Source of the DNA: Spirosoma oryzicola
GTDB taxonomy: Bacteria; Bacteroidota; Bacteroidia; Cytophagales; Spirosomataceae
Assembly (NCBI RefSeq): GCF_021233055.1
Contig: NZ_CP089538.1
Location: 2,682,501-2,746,500 of the forward strand
DNA: 64,000 bases
Reading direction: 5' to 3'
Positions 16,525 through 24,952 of the stretch are shown in pieces; the first letter of the stretch is position 1; every line of letters starts with the position of its first letter. The notes beneath the pieces were generated by a model, which saw nothing but the letters and a program-made list of their open reading frames with translations, was not told the origin of the DNA and made no database searches. The position numbers and the translations under genes were made by a program.

Positions 16525-17580
16525 TTATTCAGCCAACGAGCGGTATACGTCAATGTACTTCCGGGCCGAATCTTCCCAGTTAAACGTTGCACTGTATGCC
16601 TTCATGGCTTCTTTCATCTGGCTGCCCGCATTCTTGTACTGCCGCATACCAGCCGCGAAATCGTCGTGCATGTTTTCGAAATCGTGAAAGTAAAACGCCA
16701 TGTCTTTTCCTATTTCGGGCAGGGCCGTATGCCGGGAAAGAAATACCGGCTTACCAACCGACATAGCTTCGGTCACGGGCAGGCCAAAACCTTCGGCCAG
16801 CGACGGCATTACTACCGCCTGACAGTTATGGTAATACCACGATTTTTCGCCTTCCGTGATCTCATCGACCAAGTGCATTCGGTCTTCTACGTTTAGGTCA
16901 GACGCGTGTTGTCGCAGAAAACGGGCGTAGTCTTTATCCTCATGCCGACCGGCCAGTACCAGTTCCAGGCGTGGGTTGGATTGCAGCAGCGGCAGAATGC
17001 GGTGCTGGTTCTTTTTCCGGGCGATCACCCCAATGTTAAACAGGAAAGGATCAGTGGGCCGGTACGATTTGGCCTCCAGTTCGGGCGTAGGCAAACCGTT
17101 GGTGCCATTATAGATCACATGAACTGGTTTTCCTTTGGTGTCGCAGTGCGTTAGTACGTCCTTTTTGCTGAACTCAGATATGCAGACTATCGCATCGCTC
17201 CGGTCAATGTTCTGTTGGAGATAAGCCAGACAGCGCGCTTTTTTCTGCTCGGTCTTATCTTCGTGCAGAAAGTTGAGATCATGAATCGTCAGCAGCACCT
17301 TTATCTTCTTGTTCCTGCGGGGCAGATACTGCGAACTCTGATACGTGCTGTGCCAGATGTCAAACTTGCTCAGCGAAGGCATAAAGAACTTCTGTAGCGA
17401 ATGCTGAGCAATGTAGGGCAACGAAGGATCAAGCGTCGAGCGGACATGCTCAGGGATAAATAAGGATATATGCTCTTGGCTTTTGTTTTGCAGAATGGCT
17501 TTGCCCAGATTAAGGCAATAGTAGTACAGTCCTGTGTTAACGTACTTCATTCTCTCGCAATCGAATATAATACGAATCAT
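16525..17580 (-). CDS. glycosyltransferase, GT4-type (paralogue of 17834)
   Basis: A 351-residue GT-B glycosyltransferase. It opens MIRIIFDCERMKYVNTGLYY, has TIHDLNFLHEDKTEQKKARC and SDAIVCISEFSKKDVLTHC in the N-terminal domain, and PFLFNIGVIARKKNQHRIL plus the E-x7-E region MPSLAEGFGLPVTEAMSVGK in the C-terminal domain. The divergent neighbour at 17834 shares every one of these blocks, so the pair arose by duplication and inversion. It lies upstream of the ABC exporter in a likely two-gene transcript. Probable role: assembly of a surface polysaccharide or glycolipid. Confidence 0.9.
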   Translation of the reverse strand: MIRIIFDCERMKYVNTGLYYYCLNLGKAILQNKSQEHISLFIPEHVRSTLDPSLPYIAQHSLQKFFMPSLSKFDIWHSTYQSSQYLPRRNKKIKVLLTIHDLNFLHEDKTEQKKARCLAYLQQNIDRSDAIVCISEFSKKDVLTHCDTKGKPVHVIYNGTNGLPTPELEAKSYRPTDPFLFNIGVIARKKNQHRILPLLQSNPRLELVLAGRHEDKDYARFLRQHASDLNVEDRMHLVDEITEGEKSWYYHNCQAVVMPSLAEGFGLPVTEAMSVGKPVFLSRHTALPEIGKDMAFYFHDFENMHDDFAAGMRQYKNAGSQMKEAMKAYSATFNWEDSARKYIDVYRSLAE

Positions 17581-17833
17581 AACACAATAGTCTCACAAGG
17601 TTGTATAATTGTTCCAGAAGAACTAAAACGCACCATCGATAAAAAAGTTAACCTCACACTACAACGGTTTCATGCGAACATGGACCCCTGTTTTTACTAG
17701 GATACCGAAAGCGAGGTAAAGGTTGGAGCGACTCGTTGCTCCGCCGTGAATAATACCTGCGAATGGTGACTAATGTTGCACAAAATCAAAAAATGCGATT
17801 CTGGGGTACTCCCCCTGCTTATTTCTCTGCTTT

Positions 17834-18904
17834 ATGTCCCGAATTATTCTTGATTGCGAGTTAATGAAGTTCCCTCACTCCGGCCTGTTTCAGTACTGCC
17901 AAAACCTGGGAGAACACGTCAATAAACTACTCGCTGAAGAAAATCAGCCCTTTATGCAGATGTATATTCCGCCCAGGAAGAAACTTACCCTTCCCTGGGA
18001 ACCCTATCATCTGGTAGAACAGAAGTGGCATAAACTCGTTAAACCGTTTCTGCGGGGCTGTCAGGTCTGGCACGCACCGTTCCAATCCGGACGGATTGTG
18101 CCCAACAAAAGGTTGTATCCCGCCATAAAGGTAGTGCTAACGATCCATGATTTAAACATGTTACACGAAGGTAAGTCCGATACTTACCAGCAGAAAAGCC
18201 TTGCTCGTACCCAATCATTGATCAATCGAAGCGATGCAATCGTCTGTATTTCAGAGTTTACGAAAGGTGATGTGCTGTCTCATTGCTCTGTCGGCAACAA
18301 ACCTATTCATGTTATTTACAATGGCCTCAACAAGAAAACGGCGTCGGTAGATAAGCCCGTAGCGTATAAACCTGACCGGGCGTTTTTGCTGGGCATCGGA
18401 TACCTGAACAGTAAGAAGAATTACCACGTTCTGTTGCCTTTGTTACAAGCCAATCCCGACCTGGAAATGATTATTCTGGGCCGCCACGATGACCCGCAGT
18501 ACGTAACCATGATGCACGAAACGGCTCAGCAGATGGGGGTTGAGAATCGATTACACCTGCCCGGTACGGTTTCGGAAGACGATAAAATCTGGTACTTAAA
18601 GAACTGCAACGCTTTTCTGCATCCGTCGCTTGCCGAGGGTTTCGGTTTACCCGTGATCGAAGCGATGCAATTCGGAAAACCGGTGTTTCTTTCCCGGCTT
18701 ACGTCGCTACCGGAAGTGGGCGGAGATGCGGCATTTTACTTTCCTGATTTCGACGCCAGCACCGTCCAGGCGGTGTACCAACAAGGGATGCAGGCTTACA
18801 AGCGATCGAACATGGCGAATTCCATCATAGAGCACGCCAACCGCTTTAGCTGGGATAAAACGGCAAGGCAGTATCTGGAGGTGTATCAGTCACTAATTAG
18901 GTAG
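17834..18904 (+). CDS. glycosyltransferase, GT4-type (paralogue of 16525)
   Basis: A 356-residue glycosyltransferase closely related to its divergent neighbour. Matching blocks are MSRIILDCELMKFPHSGLFQ, VVLTIHDLNMLHEGKSDTYQ, SDAIVCISEFTKGDVLSHC, IGYLNSKKNYHVLLPLLQAN and HPSLAEGFGLPVIEAMQFGK. The overall length and domain order are the same. The 253-bp gap between the two holds both promoters, so expression may be coordinated. The two enzymes may add similar sugars at successive positions; this is inference. Confidence 0.9.
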   Translation: MSRIILDCELMKFPHSGLFQYCQNLGEHVNKLLAEENQPFMQMYIPPRKKLTLPWEPYHLVEQKWHKLVKPFLRGCQVWHAPFQSGRIVPNKRLYPAIKVVLTIHDLNMLHEGKSDTYQQKSLARTQSLINRSDAIVCISEFTKGDVLSHCSVGNKPIHVIYNGLNKKTASVDKPVAYKPDRAFLLGIGYLNSKKNYHVLLPLLQANPDLEMIILGRHDDPQYVTMMHETAQQMGVENRLHLPGTVSEDDKIWYLKNCNAFLHPSLAEGFGLPVIEAMQFGKPVFLSRLTSLPEVGGDAAFYFPDFDASTVQAVYQQGMQAYKRSNMANSIIEHANRFSWDKTARQYLEVYQSLIR

Positions 18905-19023
18905 TAGTGCTAGGCCTTCAGTGTAGGTTGATTACATGTTTTAAGGGAGTAAAGTCGTTTATTTTGTTTATATGAAGATTGTTTTAATAATAAAATGTTG
19001 ATTTAGTATTTATTTGCGTAAAT

Positions 19024-19221
19024 ATGAAGGATTATCTAATTGGCATAAGTATTATATGCCAATTGTGCTTGGTCGCCAATTACGTTCACGAAGCAATTCA
19101 GGCTAGATCAGACATGCGCGAACGTATTCTGGCTAGTATCAAAGCACTGGTTTGCGGGTTTATCGCTGTGTTGCTGGCGATTGGATTAATCAAGTTCGGC
19201 TTTTCGCAAAGCGCTACTTAA
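19024..19221 (+). CDS. small two-pass membrane protein (paralogue of 12693)
   Basis: A 65-residue protein: first membrane segment YLIGISIICQLCLVANYV, charged loop RSDMRERILASIK, second segment ALVCGFIAVLLAIGLIKFGF. It aligns with the 66-residue product at 12693-12893 over the full length. It is preceded by a strongly AT-rich stretch (18950-19020) that likely contains its promoter. No function known. Confidence 0.6.
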   Translation: MKDYLIGISIICQLCLVANYVHEAIQARSDMRERILASIKALVCGFIAVLLAIGLIKFGFSQSAT

Positions 19222-19537
19222 ACTCTCTCCGTTGCGGTTAGGAAATTACTGTGCACAACAACGGCTGTGTGCTATTCCTCACGAATGGTAGCCTGTCTTT
19301 TTTCTTTCTATAAAAGTTTAGCAGTATAAGCCTTTTTTGTACATTTGTATATACTTTGCGTGCAGATGGTCACCCAGCGTCTTTGGCTGCGTTGTCCGAA
19401 GCATTCCTAGTCGATTAGCTTCTTCTTTTGAGTCGTTTATACGACACTTCCTTGTAACCAATGTTCTGGTTTTTCAGAACGCCTACCACCTACACTATTC
19501 CTGAATTGGTCTTTGCTAAACCTTTTTGAATTAGGTC
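19222..19537. other. intergenic stretch, no gene seen
   Basis: No meaningful open frame. A T-rich segment with TGTACATTTGTATATACTTT at 19337-19356 may contain the promoter of the zinc-ribbon gene, but it deviates by one base from TAnnTTTG spacing. Confidence 0.3.
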
Positions 19538-19795
19538 ATGCACAACGCTGAATTGAATGGGACGCCCTGCCCGGTGTGTGGGCATGAGCAAACCTGGTGG
19601 CGACATTGTTCGAATTTATGCGACAATGGCTATATCGACGATGCGAGTGATTCGCTGCTTTACAGTTGGGTAGCCAGCCCGGTACCTTGCTCCGAATGTC
19701 GCGGAACAAGCATTGAGGTGTGGTGTCAGGGATGCGGAGTAAACATATCGGGTATCCGAATCCCTGAAGAAGATTTCTACAACGAAAAAGCCTGA
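19538..19795 (+). CDS. small zinc-ribbon protein
   Basis: An 85-residue cysteine-rich protein. It has a first CPVCG knuckle, a C-x4-C-x-NGYID segment, then CSECRGTSIEVWCQGCG, so it could bind two zinc ions. The CNGYID/CxxCRGT pattern recalls DnaJ-type and other zinc ribbons that bind protein or nucleic acid, but there is no further domain. The terminator hairpin overlaps its last codons. I cannot give a function. Confidence 0.6.
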   Translation: MHNAELNGTPCPVCGHEQTWWRHCSNLCDNGYIDDASDSLLYSWVASPVPCSECRGTSIEVWCQGCGVNISGIRIPEEDFYNEKA

Positions 19796-19819
19796 TTGAC
19801 TCAATCAGGCTTTTTCGTT
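19781..19819. terminator. bidirectional terminator overlapping the zinc-ribbon stop codon
   Basis: 19-nt arms (AACGAAAAAGCCTGATTGA at 19781-19799 and its complement at 19801-19819) with a 1-nt spacer. The stem starts inside the zinc-ribbon coding sequence, before its TGA at 19793-19795. Both sides have T tracts, so it should also end the minus-strand metallopeptidase transcript. Confidence 0.8.
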
Positions 19820-19839
19820 TTTAGAGCGGCTGGTCTTGC

Positions 19840-22638
19840 TTACTGACCAACGGATATCGCGTATAACTGGTTAAACAATAGTTTGAACGTTCCTTGTGCC
19901 TGAGCCCGGAAGGTAATTTCCGGACCAAAAGCGTAGAGCTTGCCCGACCCAACCGGGGCCATGAACGCGGCAACACCGTCCTGTAAATAGGACTGACCCC
20001 AGGCCCAGCCGCTACGCAGCGGCTTATTCGTGGAGAACCAGGCCAGCGGCTTCACAGTGCCTTTAGCAATAGCATCCGGGGCTAGTTTAAACACGGGACT
20101 AGCATCGAAATACACGTCCGTCTGAGAAGGCATACCCCAGGTAGCCTGTTGCGTCGAATCCAGTGTGACGCGTAAAATGCTGCCTGGGATGTAATATTTT
20201 TCAGCGGGTAGCGGACGCTCCTGGCCCGCATTGGTCATTTCAACCAACGCGTTTTTAACGGGTAAGCCCAAATGATAAGCCAGATTCGTGCTGGAACCGA
20301 TGGTTACCACGCTACCGCCTGCTTCAAGAAACTTCTTTAGCTGAGGAATCGATTTGTCGGCGGTAATCCGGCCTACCCACGGGCGATACTCGGCGGGTAG
20401 CTCTTCCGTTTTTGGCTCCCGCATCTGGTATTCGCCTTCGCCACGGGTGCCACCACCTGAGTTGCTCACGGGTGGGATCGCCCGCGTAACAAACACAATG
20501 ACATCGTACTTTTTGCGAAGATCACCGGCGTCGATGTCCTGTGCGCGAATAATGTTCATGGGAAAATGATACTGTTCCATCAGCCAGCGTACCCAGCCCG
20601 ACGGCATCGAACCGCCGTACGTATCCCAGAGAGCGATTCGCATCGGCGAAACTTTGACCAGCGCCCCCGAAGGTCGCTTGGCGATTCCCGTTGCATCGAC
20701 ACCAAATTCTCTGGTCGCTTTTTCCAGAGCGGCTTTCGCTTTCGCCGACGCCGGAATAAAGAATGTCCCTGGTTCGACGGACGATTTGCCGGTGCTTCCC
20801 GACGGGAGCCGGTAAACGTCAACGCCCGATTTGAGCAGATCATTGACCGCAATAAACGAGTTGTTGGCTTGTGCATTCAAGACATAACCCGCGCCCGCCG
20901 ACGCGTCCATACGGCCTTTTGGTGTTTGCAGTTCGCCGTAAGGCAGTTTTTTGAACGGACCATCAAACGCGTCCAGAATCCGGTCGAACTGAACGTTCAT
21001 CTGGTAAGCCAGCGTCCAGCCAGCGGCATCGTACGGACGGATGGGCGGGCCACCTGGATACGGAAAATCATTGGGGTGATCCTGCGGTTCGAACATATCG
21101 AGTATGTGCGGACGGAACGCCTGGTCGGTCTTGACAACGTATGAACCCGCTGGGTACTTCTTGCCCGCTACGGTAAAATCGGCGGTTGCCTGCTGGATAA
21201 GAATACCTGTCTTGATCAGGGCATTCACAAAGTTAACGGTGGTTGCCGGATCGGTTTGATTCGCTGTAATGATGAAACCACGCGGATCGCGCAGCTTCGG
21301 ATCTTTCAGGACTGCATCGTAGTATTTGATTGGCATACCACCCCCGCGCGAGCCTTCGCTGGCTGCCGGGCGTGCTGAGGAGTCGGAACGGGGCTTCTTC
21401 AGATCCGTCTGATAGGCTTGCGTGATGGCATCAACCCGTTTTGGGGAAAGTGTCCAATAATCGCTGCTGCCGCGCTCAATGGAATTTTTGCCCATCCGGT
21501 AAATGTTGAGCAGCAGTTCATCACGATGGCGGGCTGCATAATCGAGCGTTGCGTAGTTGAGCGAGAGCGAGTAATCAATCGACTGTTTGAAGTGCCACTT
21601 TTGCGGAGTCACCGGAAACGGGGTGTTGCCGTTCGGGATCAGCCGTTGTGGAACCAAAGGCACGGTTTCGGGGGTCGGGTTGCCAATAATCTCGGTTAGT
21701 AGGCCGATCATGTTGTGGAAGTGCGTTGTTGTGCGCAAACCGCCGTTGTACCAGGTTGAGAAAACAGAGCCGCCCAGCCGCGTAAAACCGGGTTTATCTT
21801 CCGCGTTCAACCGGTTGATCATGGCCGCGCCCAAGGCGTCGATACCCGTAATCATCAGCGGGTCGAAGACGTAGTTGAACGGATCGCGGTACGGCGGACC
21901 AGCCAGTACCGAACCTGCCGGGCCGCGCTGGTGGTGGTTGTACATGATCTGCGGAATCCACTCGACAAACAACTGCCGTCCGATATTCTGCGATTCTTTC
22001 ATGTTCATAATAAAGAAGTCGCGGTTGTTGTCGTGCCCAACGTATTTCTGGTACAGCCGGGGCAAATAATCCAGCGTACGCTTTTCGGGTTTTGGCTCAC
22101 GCATGTACCAGTTGCTGACAATTTCCTGCCCATCGGGGTTGGCGTGGGTCAGCAGAATCACGACATTATCCAGAATGCGAAGCGTTTCGGGGTCTTTCCG
22201 GCTGACCAGCTGCCAGGCTGTTTCGATCAGCTGATGCGTACCAACCGTTTCGGTAGCGTGAAGACCCCCGTCAATCCAGACGATTGCTTTGCCTTCGGTC
22301 GCCATCGCCATCGCCTGTTCCTTGGTAATGCCTTCTGCCCGGGCTAATTTCTGTGAGATCTCTTTGTAGCGGTCCAGTTTCTTGATATTCTCCGGTGACG
22401 ATACAATCAGCATGTACTGGTGACGACCTTCTTCGGTCATGCCGATATCAACCAGTTTCGTGCGGTCCGACGTAGCCAGCTTTTTAAAATACGCTTCGGT
22501 CTGCGTGTAGGTTGCCAATTGATAGTCATCGCCGATGGTAAAGCCAAAATGCTCTTTGGGTGATGGAAGTGTTTGTGACCATCCCGTTGTCTGAACAAAC
22601 AACAGTAGGACAGTAACCAATCGGAAAAATTGGAACAT
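19840..22638 (-). CDS. secreted M14-family zinc metallocarboxypeptidase
   Basis: A 932-residue exported peptidase. Signal peptide 1-22 (MFQFFRLVTVLLLFVQTTGW, SQ). The M14 domain shows the metal motif H-x2-E as His127 and Glu130 (GGLHATETVG), NPDG at 167-170, NNRD at 204-207 and a second histidine pair in YNHHQRGP (235-236); Glu316 in GLLTEIIG is a candidate general base. The C-terminal 500 residues include a region resembling a glutamine-amidotransferase-like fold (VVTIGSSTNLAYHLG). It should remove residues from peptides or cell-wall fragments in the periplasm or outside. Divergent from the first tldD, 550 bp away. Confidence 0.88.
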   Translation of the reverse strand: MFQFFRLVTVLLLFVQTTGWSQTLPSPKEHFGFTIGDDYQLATYTQTEAYFKKLATSDRTKLVDIGMTEEGRHQYMLIVSSPENIKKLDRYKEISQKLARAEGITKEQAMAMATEGKAIVWIDGGLHATETVGTHQLIETAWQLVSRKDPETLRILDNVVILLTHANPDGQEIVSNWYMREPKPEKRTLDYLPRLYQKYVGHDNNRDFFIMNMKESQNIGRQLFVEWIPQIMYNHHQRGPAGSVLAGPPYRDPFNYVFDPLMITGIDALGAAMINRLNAEDKPGFTRLGGSVFSTWYNGGLRTTTHFHNMIGLLTEIIGNPTPETVPLVPQRLIPNGNTPFPVTPQKWHFKQSIDYSLSLNYATLDYAARHRDELLLNIYRMGKNSIERGSSDYWTLSPKRVDAITQAYQTDLKKPRSDSSARPAASEGSRGGGMPIKYYDAVLKDPKLRDPRGFIITANQTDPATTVNFVNALIKTGILIQQATADFTVAGKKYPAGSYVVKTDQAFRPHILDMFEPQDHPNDFPYPGGPPIRPYDAAGWTLAYQMNVQFDRILDAFDGPFKKLPYGELQTPKGRMDASAGAGYVLNAQANNSFIAVNDLLKSGVDVYRLPSGSTGKSSVEPGTFFIPASAKAKAALEKATREFGVDATGIAKRPSGALVKVSPMRIALWDTYGGSMPSGWVRWLMEQYHFPMNIIRAQDIDAGDLRKKYDVIVFVTRAIPPVSNSGGGTRGEGEYQMREPKTEELPAEYRPWVGRITADKSIPQLKKFLEAGGSVVTIGSSTNLAYHLGLPVKNALVEMTNAGQERPLPAEKYYIPGSILRVTLDSTQQATWGMPSQTDVYFDASPVFKLAPDAIAKGTVKPLAWFSTNKPLRSGWAWGQSYLQDGVAAFMAPVGSGKLYAFGPEITFRAQAQGTFKLLFNQLYAISVGQ

Positions 22639-23188
22639 AATAAACGAAGTTAGTTGAGGGGGTTATCGATAGCGGTAGCCGTTACGGGTCCGTGTGGAAG
22701 TCATACGAAGCAGACTGCCCAATTCCGTCGTATATCTTCTTTTTAGAGTCCAATAACTGCTAATCAGCGGGTTATTGCGTATAAACTTAGTTAAGAAAAG
22801 GGGAGCTTACTCTATCTTTTAGAAATAGATTCCTGAATTTTTTTTGTTGATGGTCCCGCTGAAATAGATCTTTTGGCCAGCCGGGTGGACCAACCGTATA
22901 AGTATAATTCCGGGGCGGTCGTTTCAGTAAATTATTAGTAATTTCCTTTAAAACAATCACTTACTCGAAAAGCGGATTTTCCTCTTCTCCGACTTATTAC
23001 TCATAACAAAGAAGACTACTGTTTAAAGTCGAAAAGGGCCATAAACTCAGATGAATATTTGGTAAGTGTATTGCCGTTCATCATAAAAGTTTGGTAATTG
23101 ATCGTATTTTTGACCATATTCGCGTTTCTGATGCCCGTAAGCCCGACGGAATGCGATCAGAGAAAGCCAGTTTTTTATTATTCATCAC
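22639..23188. other. divergent intergenic region between M14 peptidase and tldD array
   Basis: 550 bp without a supported gene. It should hold promoters for both directions. A TTTG at 23058-23061 followed after 21 nt by TAAAAGTTTG is a possible but imperfect promoter for the tldD array. I looked for a short precursor-peptide gene and found none. Confidence 0.35.
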
Positions 23189-24847
23189 ATGAACAGAAGA
23201 GATTTCATTCAATTGTCTGGCATGGGTATGGGAGCTTTACTGACCGCCGGAATTCCGGCCAGTGGGGTGCCTATATTGGGCCATTCCGTGCCGTCCGAGT
23301 ACTTGCTCGAACCGGGTGTGGATGTGGCCACCAAAAAACGGTTTGCCGACATCGCACTGAATGCGGCCAAAAGCAAAGGCGCCACCTACACCGACGTGCG
23401 CATTGGACGGTACTTGCAACAGTACATGTTTACGCGCGAAAAAAAGGTGCAGAACATTGTCAATGCCGAATCCTACGGCATCGGTATCCGGGTGATTGCC
23501 AATGGAACCTGGGGCTTTGCCGCTACCAGCGACGTGACTCCGGATGCCATTGCCCGCTGTGCGGAGACCGCTGTCGCCATTGCCAAGGCCAACGCCAAAC
23601 TGCAAACCGAACCGGTTGTGCTGGCTCCGCAGAAAGGGGTAGGGGAAGTAAGCTGGAAGACGCCGATCAAAAAAAATGCGTTTGAAATCCCGGTACAACA
23701 GAAGATCGATCTGTTGATGAAAGTCAACGGGGCAGCTATCGATAACGGGGCGGCTTTTGTTACTTCGAATTTGTTTTTGGTCAACGAACAGAAATATTTT
23801 GCCTCGACCGATGGATCGTATATCGATCAGGATATTCACCGCATCTGGCCGACGTTCACGGTGACTGCTCTGGACAAAGGGGCGGGTAAGTTCAAAACGC
23901 GCGACGCGCTCAGTTCGCCAATGGGCATGGGCTACGAATACCTTGATGGGGTAGCGTCCGAAAAAATAGCGGCTCCCAATGGCCTGGTCGGCTATCGGTA
24001 CTCGTACGACATGGTCGAAGACGCGGTGCTGGCGGCCAAGCAGGCGAAGCAGAAACTGACGGCCAAATCGGTTCAGCCCGGTAAATACGATCTGGTTCTC
24101 GATCCAAACCATTTAGGGCTTACCATTCACGAGTCGGTTGGTCACCCGCTGGAACTGGACCGCGTACTAGGTTATGAAGCCAACTACGCCGGTACCAGCT
24201 TTGCCACCCTCGACAAGTGGAAAACAAAAAGCTTTAACTACGGTAGCAAGCTGGTTAATATCGTTGCTGACAAACAACAGCCGTACACCCTCGGAACCGT
24301 CGGGTACGATGACGAAGGGGTTCCTAGCAAAGAATGGGATTTGATCAAAGACGGTATTCTGGTAAACTATCAGGCCATTCGTGATCAGGCGGCTATTCTG
24401 GGCGAAAAAGAATCGAACGGCTGTTGCTATGCCGATAACTGGAGTTCGGTGCAGTTTCAGCGGATGCCAAACGTCTCACTGAAGCACGGCGATGAAAAAC
24501 GCTCTGTTTTCGATATGATCAAAGGCGTCGAAAAAGGTATTTATATCATTGGTCGCGGGTCCTATTCGATTGATCAGCAGCGTTACAACTTCCAGTTTGG
24601 CGGTCAGCTATTCTACGAAATCAAGAACGGTCAGATTGCCGGAATGCTCGACGATGTGGCATACCAGTCGAACACCCAGGAATTCTGGAACTCCTGCGCT
24701 CAGCTTTGCGACAAAGACGATTACCGCACATTCGGCTCGTTCTTCGACGGGAAAGGCCAGCCTTCTCAGGTAAGTGCCGTCTCCCACGGTAGCGCAACGA
24801 CTCGCTTCAACGGCGTTAATGTGATCAATACAGCTCGGAAAATATAG
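23189..24847 (+). CDS. tldD: TldD-family metallopeptidase, copy 1
   Basis: A 552-residue TldD homologue. TldD is the zinc-bearing subunit of the TldD/TldE protease, which degrades or matures unfolded and modified peptides. The metal motif H-E-x3-H is HESVGH at 314-319 in LTIHESVGHPLELDR. The N-terminus MNRRDFIQLSGMGMGALLTA is a Tat-like signal (RRDF plus a short hydrophobic stretch), unlike cytoplasmic E. coli TldD, so export is possible. First of three tldD-tldE pairs; all six genes run in the same direction. Confidence 0.92.
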   Translation: MNRRDFIQLSGMGMGALLTAGIPASGVPILGHSVPSEYLLEPGVDVATKKRFADIALNAAKSKGATYTDVRIGRYLQQYMFTREKKVQNIVNAESYGIGIRVIANGTWGFAATSDVTPDAIARCAETAVAIAKANAKLQTEPVVLAPQKGVGEVSWKTPIKKNAFEIPVQQKIDLLMKVNGAAIDNGAAFVTSNLFLVNEQKYFASTDGSYIDQDIHRIWPTFTVTALDKGAGKFKTRDALSSPMGMGYEYLDGVASEKIAAPNGLVGYRYSYDMVEDAVLAAKQAKQKLTAKSVQPGKYDLVLDPNHLGLTIHESVGHPLELDRVLGYEANYAGTSFATLDKWKTKSFNYGSKLVNIVADKQQPYTLGTVGYDDEGVPSKEWDLIKDGILVNYQAIRDQAAILGEKESNGCCYADNWSSVQFQRMPNVSLKHGDEKRSVFDMIKGVEKGIYIIGRGSYSIDQQRYNFQFGGQLFYEIKNGQIAGMLDDVAYQSNTQEFWNSCAQLCDKDDYRTFGSFFDGKGQPSQVSAVSHGSATTRFNGVNVINTARKI

Positions 24848-24952
24848 GCATTACCTTGTCATTAATGGGCGTTGGCTGTCGTTTGCTGCCTGAATAAAGA
24901 AGGACGACAAATGACGATCAATAGCAATTGATGACACTTGAATGACACTAAA

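Noticed and set aside
22639..23188. Search for a RiPP precursor peptide next to the tldD array
   Set aside because: No short frame with a leader-core layout was seen in the 550-bp gap, and no cyclodehydratase, radical-SAM or other modifying enzyme is in the window.
23098..23685. 195-codon plus-strand frame overlapping the start of tldD copy 1
   Set aside because: It shares most of its length with tldD in another frame, and the Cys/Arg/His-rich composition is typical of a frame shadow. I considered it as a possible precursor or regulatory gene because it begins upstream, but the first 30 residues have no support.
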